Shown here: in pieces, positions 7,008 to 10,976 of the stretch
Layout of the letters: every line of letters begins with the position of its first letter
Position numbering within the stretch: position 1 is the stretch's first letter
DNA from: Planctomycetaceae bacterium UBA969
Lineage (GTDB): Bacteria > Planctomycetota > Planctomycetia > Gemmatales > Gemmataceae
Length of the DNA: 10,976 nt
Direction: 5' to 3'
NCBI GenBank assembly: GCA_002303765.1
Contig: DBCB01000117.1
Span: forward strand, 2,426-13,401
Made by a program: the position numbers and the translations under genes
Notes under the pieces: generated by a model
Databases searched by the model: none
The model's input: only the letters and a program-made list of their open reading frames with translations
Told to the model about the DNA's origin: nothing

Positions 7008-7251
7008 CTAGCATTTTCCTCGATAAAACCCCTTTAACTTCTGATCTATCAACACCTTGTAGAATCGTAAGATTTTCTATTTCAGATTCTTGGAGACTCT
7101 CTAGGTATCCCAAAGCTTCTAATTTTTGGACGCCTTCTTGGGCGACTAAGATGTTTTGGTGGCCTTCTTGGTGGCCTAAACCGGTGTCGCGGATCACCAC
7201 AAGGGTGGGTTTTCGTATGCCTTTTAGTCGAAGTGTATTTGAGTTGCTAAC
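7008..7251 (-). pseudogene. unidentified open remnant next to tRNA-Arg
   Basis: On the minus strand this stretch is open, with coding-like content, but lacks a good start and runs antisense into the tRNA gene, where its translation becomes the well-known artefact RPAGIEPATLDLGNRC. The part before the tRNA reads TLVVIRDTGLGHQEGHQN, then an EGVQKLEALGYLESLQESE segment and a hydrophilic end. It contains a short degenerate repeat (GHQE, GHQN, VAQE, GVQK) at the DNA level too. It is in the same frame as the WD40 remnant upstream, separated by that remnant's stop. I do not recognise the family; Gly-x-Gln-Glu-Gly runs near the C-terminus of Rpn-type nucleases are a loose resemblance only. A gene fragment is more likely than an active gene. 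Confidence 0.35.
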
Positions 7252-7359
7252 CTACTTGACTGTCTTCACATCCCAAAGCTTTGTGGTGTAGTTGCAATTT
7301 CCCCATGCAAGCATTTTACCATCCACCCTAAGACGTACCAGGAATCTGCCAATCTTGTT
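7252..7359 (-). pseudogene. C-terminal remnant of a WD40-repeat protein
   Basis: Between a TGA (7360-7362) and a TAG (7252-7254), the minus strand encodes 35 residues including GRFLVRLRVDGKMLAWG and then NCNYTTKLWDVKTVK. This is the typical end of a WD40 blade: the DGKxLAxG strand, a variable turn, then the xxLWDVxTxK signature. It has no start codon of its own with a ribosome binding site, and the rest of the propeller is missing upstream, where only about 65 bases separate it from the end of the large repeat gene. It is therefore a broken fragment. The same frame continues past the stop into the remnant at 7008-7251. Confidence 0.6.
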
Positions 7360-7427
7360 TCATTTGCTCTCTTTGCAATGAAAATGCATTTACGGTTACA
7401 CAAACGGCTTCAAGAACGATGCAGGAT

Positions 7428-10400
7428 TTAGGACTTTCGCTTTTTGGATTTGGTCCTTTTGATTACCGGAGTCTTCTTGCTATCTAAAGCACTGTTAAGG
7501 AAACAAGGAGCAAGAAGAGCACCAGCGACAAGGCCAGCAACTTCAGCGACTTTATTAGTTTGATCATCTACAACAATTGGCGAACCCAATAAGGCCCCCT
7601 CAGGGTTGTTTCGATTCACAGAGGTAAAGTTAAGCATTTCTTCAAAACCTTCAGGCAATTCCTGTTCAAACCAAATTTCTCTCGAATACTCACTATCTTC
7701 AATAGCGTCTTCGTTTTTAGCGGCCTCGACCAAGTTTGCAGCCACAAATTCAGTGGTGTTGATTTTTGCATCAGCTTTATTTTTGGCAGGCTGCCCAGCA
7801 GGAATGTTTTTACTAAGCCTTGCCTGAACCAAGTCAGTAAGTGTGTTAGCAACTTTAGTCAAAGTTTCCTTGCCTTCTTCCAACAATGTTTTCTCAGTTT
7901 GCACCAGAATGTTTTCAACGGAGCTTTCAAATTCCGTGGGAACAACTATAGGTAGAACTTTATCAAGGATATTTGCAATTTCAGAAACCACTTGTTGTTC
8001 AGCCTGTAAAGTACTGAATATCGCAAGATCAGAGCCTTTATATGCCTCAGCAAAAGATACTGAAACAAGTGATGCAGTAGCTTTTATAACATCCGAGCTA
8101 GAGAATATTTTAGCTTCCTTAGTGTCTTTTTCATCCAACTCCAACCCTTCACCCTGCCCATCAGCACCAAAATCTCTTTCAAGTTGCTTCTCATTCACTG
8201 TGGTAGCAGCGCCACCACCACCAAAAGTAATTGCAGCAAGATTCGCAATCAAAGATCCTGAATCTGTTCCAATAAGTACGGATGAGCCTTGAACAAGCGC
8301 ATTCACGAGGGAAGCAAAGCTACCGCCACCACCACCGCCACCCGATGCAGTGCTGGAAGAAGAACTCGAACTAGAGGAAGAAGAAGAGGAAGAGGATGAC
8401 GAGGAATCAGCACTTCCACCATTACCCGGAAGAACACCTACCTGAGTACCACCACCGCTGTTGTCACCACCGTTACTACCACCACCGCCGTTGCCCCCTC
8501 CGTTACCACCACCGGTATTGGTTCCAAAATCAAGAACCATGTTAAGGCCAGATTTAGGCACAGCAGAAGAAGAAGCAATCCCAGAACTGCTTGAACCATT
8601 GGTGGTAACGGTTGGATTTATGACCTGACCGCTTGCAGTAACCATAGTCGCCCCTGCAAGCACTTGGCCGCTGCCTACGCCTGTCATATTCAAGCTGTAT
8701 TGGGATGCTTGAGCGCCGGAAACAATAACCGTATTAAGGGCGCCATTGGTGGAAAGGCTGGTGGAAGAACCTTGATTGGTGGTACCTCCAGCTTGATTGC
8801 CAACATTAGTTCCGGCACCAGAGAGGCTAAAATCTGCAGGATCGAGCCAGAAAATAATGTAAGTCTGATTGAGCGTGCCGCCCATGGAAGCAATAAATGC
8901 ATCGACAAGCTTCTGTGTGATATTCTGGCTAATCTGATTGATATCGTCGCCATCTGCAGCATCAGCAATAGCCTTGGTGAACTGCCCGGATAATTCATCT
9001 GCAATACTGTTGATAACTGAGGAATCAACCGCCTTAGGAGCATCCGTGGTGCTGGTGGAAACAGTGTTGGTAACCGTTAGATCGTAAGATCCAACGGTGC
9101 TATTAGCACCAGATACTTGGATGAAAAATTCATCTGAGGCAGCAACCGAGAAAGTAAGCGAAAGAGCAGTTCCAGCCGCCGTAGCTTTTTCACTGGCCAC
9201 CTGAACAATAACCCCATCTCGGGAAATAAACGCCTTAACAGTTCCAATAAGAGTTGAACCGGTTGTTAGGGTAATATTTATGTCACCGTTGATATCAGCA
9301 ACGCCTGTGAAAAAGTCAAAATCGCCAGCAACCTCTATTGCAGCCCCAGTAAGGGAATACGAACTAGAATCATCAAATACAAAGGAAGATGCATTGTCAG
9401 TTGTGTTGCCATAATCATCCGTAACGACTGCACCCACATAAACAACTTCAACAACATAATCACCTGTTTTATCGCCATAGCCCGCTGCTTTTACATAAAC
9501 AATGTCGTCCGCAGCAAGGTTTAACTCAAGTGCACTATCGGAAGATGTTGAAGTCGCATCATCATTTTTGTAGAGCAACTCACCATCTGCAGAATAAATT
9601 TCAAGTGTTGCATCTTCAAGACCACTGGATGAGGCTGTATCTTTTGAAACCTTGAATAGGTACCTGCCTGCAGTACTGATTGAAACTTTGTAATAATCTG
9701 TATCGCCTTTGGTTTCAATAGAGCCAGTTGTACTAGCGATACTTGTATTTGCAGCGGTAGTGCTAGAAACAACTGTTAGAGGAAGATTAGTTGCATCAGC
9801 GATGGTGCTGCCCACATCGTCAGCAACGGGCGCAATATCAAGGATATAATCACCAGTCGTACCTCTAGCTCCAGAAACCTTGAAGTAATAAGTCTGACCT
9901 TCGACCACCTGAATGCTCAGGGTACTATCTTTATCGGTGCTCGAAATATCATTGTTGTAATCGATCAAAATCTGCCCGGTTGAATCAAAGGCAAAGAGGT
10001 AGGTATCAAGCGAACTACCTTCATCAGCACCAAGATAGATATCGATGGTTCCCGTAGAGGTGGCGGTATAAGAGAAAATATCAACATCCGAGGTAGAATT
10101 GATGGTACCAAAATCATAGGCGAAATTCTCTTCAACGTCTAAAGCTGTGGCGCCGGAGCCAATCAGGTTGGCATGGTCATCGATTTCAAGTTTAGCCCAA
10201 ACTTTATAACCACCAATGCTGGAACCAACTGCACCAGTCTGAATGTAGAATACATCCCCTGCACTTGCAGAAATCGAGATAAAGCTATCAAGGCCAGTAC
10301 CGCTATCGTTATCTTCTGCAAGTAATACCCTGTCAGAGTTGTAAACGCGAAGGTAGCCATCGAGATTGCTGCTGCGAGCATTCAAACCAATCGCAAGAAC

Positions 10401-10976
10401 GCCGTCAGAATCAACGGTAAGCTTAAAGAGATCGCGATCGCCAGCACTTATGATGGAATTATCTGCACTTGCCTCAAGGTTTGAATCGAGGGTTAGTACA
10501 GTTGCTGTGGAGAAGTCGCCGCCAAAACCATCGGAATCGCTTGGGGTAAGATCCTGCAGCGCAATACCATACTGCCCTGTGGTACCTGAGTCACCCGTTA
10601 CACTGATGTAATAAACGGCATTGGCAGCAACTTCAAAAACTGCTGCGCTGTCGGTGGTATCGCGGTCAGCATCGTTATTAGAAGTAAGAACTTTGCCCGA
10701 GGCATCCATGATGGAGATGGAGGTATCGATGGTGCTGGTAGTGGTTTTGGAAACAAGAACTTTTACAGGTCCACTATTTTTTGCAGTGAAGGAGAATACA
10801 TCCACATCGCGGGCAGCCTCAATATTGTTATTGTTCGAGGCAACTAGCGAACCAGCGTTGGTGGTACCAGAAAGAGTTATCGAGCCGATTGGTAAACCAG
10901 TGGCGGTATCGTTGTAACTATTGGCAAAGAAATCTACAACAAGAACTGGGGTTTCCACTTTAAGAGTGTAATCGCC
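7428..10976 (-). CDS. large PPC-repeat surface-type protein, 5' end outside window
   Basis: The frame is open from the window edge to a TAA at 7428-7430, giving 1182 codons with the N-terminus missing; the first six codons (GDYTLK) are the end of a further repeat. Order: at least five tandem beta-sandwich repeats of about 120-135 residues like the bacterial pre-peptidase C-terminal (PPC) domain, each with a D-x-D-x-F/Y motif (DVDVF, DRDLF, DVDIF, DTDYY, DFDFF) and most ending in G-x-x-G-x-Y; a linker with an amphipathic stretch (SIADELSGQFTKAIADAAD); a Gly/Asn-rich and poly-Ser/poly-Gly tract; a 200-residue Glu/Lys-rich segment; then a hydrophobic run VAGLVAGALLAPCFL and the basic tail KRTKSKKRKS. 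This suggests an exported protein held at the envelope by its C-terminus. No protease catalytic domain is visible in this part. The signal peptide and any N-terminal domain lie beyond the window. Function unknown; adhesion or surface layer are guesses. Confidence 0.88.
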   Translation of the reverse strand, partial: GDYTLKVETPVLVVDFFANSYNDTATGLPIGSITLSGTTNAGSLVASNNNNIEAARDVDVFSFTAKNSGPVKVLVSKTTTSTIDTSISIMDASGKVLTSNNDADRDTTDSAAVFEVAANAVYYISVTGDSGTTGQYGIALQDLTPSDSDGFGGDFSTATVLTLDSNLEASADNSIISAGDRDLFKLTVDSDGVLAIGLNARSSNLDGYLRVYNSDRVLLAEDNDSGTGLDSFISISASAGDVFYIQTGAVGSSIGGYKVWAKLEIDDHANLIGSGATALDVEENFAYDFGTINSTSDVDIFSYTATSTGTIDIYLGADEGSSLDTYLFAFDSTGQILIDYNNDISSTDKDSTLSIQVVEGQTYYFKVSGARGTTGDYILDIAPVADDVGSTIADATNLPLTVVSSTTAANTSIASTTGSIETKGDTDYYKVSISTAGRYLFKVSKDTASSSGLEDATLEIYSADGELLYKNDDATSTSSDSALELNLAADDIVYVKAAGYGDKTGDYVVEVVYVGAVVTDDYGNTTDNASSFVFDDSSSYSLTGAAIEVAGDFDFFTGVADINGDINITLTTGSTLIGTVKAFISRDGVIVQVASEKATAAGTALSLTFSVAASDEFFIQVSGANSTVGSYDLTVTNTVSTSTTDAPKAVDSSVINSIADELSGQFTKAIADAADGDDINQISQNITQKLVDAFIASMGGTLNQTYIIFWLDPADFSLSGAGTNVGNQAGGTTNQGSSTSLSTNGALNTVIVSGAQASQYSLNMTGVGSGQVLAGATMVTASGQVINPTVTTNGSSSSGIASSSAVPKSGLNMVLDFGTNTGGGNGGGNGGGGSNGGDNSGGGTQVGVLPGNGGSADSSSSSSSSSSSSSSSSSSTASGGGGGGGSFASLVNALVQGSSVLIGTDSGSLIANLAAITFGGGGAATTVNEKQLERDFGADGQGEGLELDEKDTKEAKIFSSSDVIKATASLVSVSFAEAYKGSDLAIFSTLQAEQQVVSEIANILDKVLPIVVPTEFESSVENILVQTEKTLLEEGKETLTKVANTLTDLVQARLSKNIPAGQPAKNKADAKINTTEFVAANLVEAAKNEDAIEDSEYSREIWFEQELPEGFEEMLNFTSVNRNNPEGALLGSPIVVDDQTNKVAEVAGLVAGALLAPCFLNSALDSKKTPVIKRTKSKKRKS
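8322..8516 (-). repeat. Gly/Asn-rich and poly-serine low-complexity tract
   Basis: Inside the large gene. It encodes a run of Gly/Asn/Ser triplets, then 18 consecutive serines (8352-8405), then Thr-Ala-Ser and seven glycines (8322-8342). The serine run uses all six serine codons (TCC, TCG, TCA, TCT, AGT, AGC), so it is not a simple trinucleotide slippage product. It is likely a flexible, possibly modified, spacer between the repeat region and the C-terminal segment. Confidence 0.85.
9069..10958 (-). repeat. five tandem PPC-like protein repeats
   Basis: Approximate repeat limits in window coordinates, N- to C-terminal: 10551-10958, 10185-10547, 9831-10184, 9438-9827 and 9069-9434. Each has an early variable part, the Asp-rich D-x-D-x-F/Y motif, a strand with L-D-x-x-L or similar, an Asn/Asp-rich turn (for example YNNDIS, EDNDSG, KNDDAT), an aromatic strand (YYISV, FYIQT, YYFKV, VYVKA, FFIQV) and a closing glycine-x-Tyr. 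The DNA copies are well diverged, so this is an old array. The fifth copy is the most altered: it lacks the Asn/Asp turn. Confidence 0.75.

Noticed and set aside
6946..7017. Open frame antisense to the tRNA encoding RPAGIEPATLDLGNRC
   Set aside because: This is the known artefact of translating the reverse strand of a tRNA gene; the tRNA fold is complete.
8430..8530. Runs of accacc-type triplets that look like a short tandem repeat or CRISPR-like array
   Set aside because: They are the antisense of Gly and Gly/Asn codons in a coding low-complexity tract; no fixed repeat-spacer pattern.
7428..10976. Possible RTX or cadherin-like adhesin
   Set aside because: No GGxGxDxUx nonapeptides and no cadherin DxNDN signatures; the D-x-D-x-F and G-x-Y pattern fits PPC-like domains better.

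Overview
The window reads as a chromosomal segment of a bacterium, most likely a planctomycete (Planctomycetota). This is an inference from gene content: a CsrA gene behind a tiny Cys-rich ORF, a short CBS-MgtE transporter, an NlpI-like TPR protein, WD40 debris, and a very large repetitive surface-type protein with a hydrophobic C-terminus and basic tail. No single marker settles it. Base composition is balanced to slightly AT-leaning, and coding density is high up to about position 6880.

Layout. Positions 79-533 hold a probable two-gene operon on the plus strand: a 64-residue Cys-rich zinc-ribbon-like protein and csrA. Converging on it is a phosphohexomutase of the GlmM/PGM type (577-1914, minus); its start is moved inward from the longest ORF because of a clear ribosome binding site. 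A divergent intergenic region with a candidate promoter and an overlapping inverted repeat leads into an MFS transporter (2088-3572, plus). This converges, with only 2 bases between stop codons, on an enolase-superfamily enzyme (3575-4933, minus). A divergent gap then leads to a plus-strand pair: an exported TPR protein (5034-5858) and a CBS-domain MgtE-like cation transporter (5864-6880), 5 bases apart.

After that comes a tRNA-Arg(CCU) at 6935-7007 and about 420 bases without an intact gene. On the minus strand this stretch contains a recognisable C-terminal fragment of a WD40 protein and a second, unidentified open remnant in the same frame. The rest of the window (7428-10976, minus) is the 3' part of one large gene. 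It encodes at least five tandem PPC-like beta-sandwich repeats, a linker region, a Gly/Ser low-complexity tract with 18 consecutive serines, and a C-terminal hydrophobic segment followed by a Lys/Arg-rich tail. Its 5' end lies outside the window.

The genes look like housekeeping and envelope functions: post-transcriptional regulation, amino-sugar or hexose phosphate metabolism, solute uptake, divalent cation transport and a surface protein. I see no phage, CRISPR, toxin-antitoxin or defence system. The items most worth a second look are the Cys-rich partner of csrA, the tRNA-adjacent gene remnants, and the architecture of the large repeat protein.
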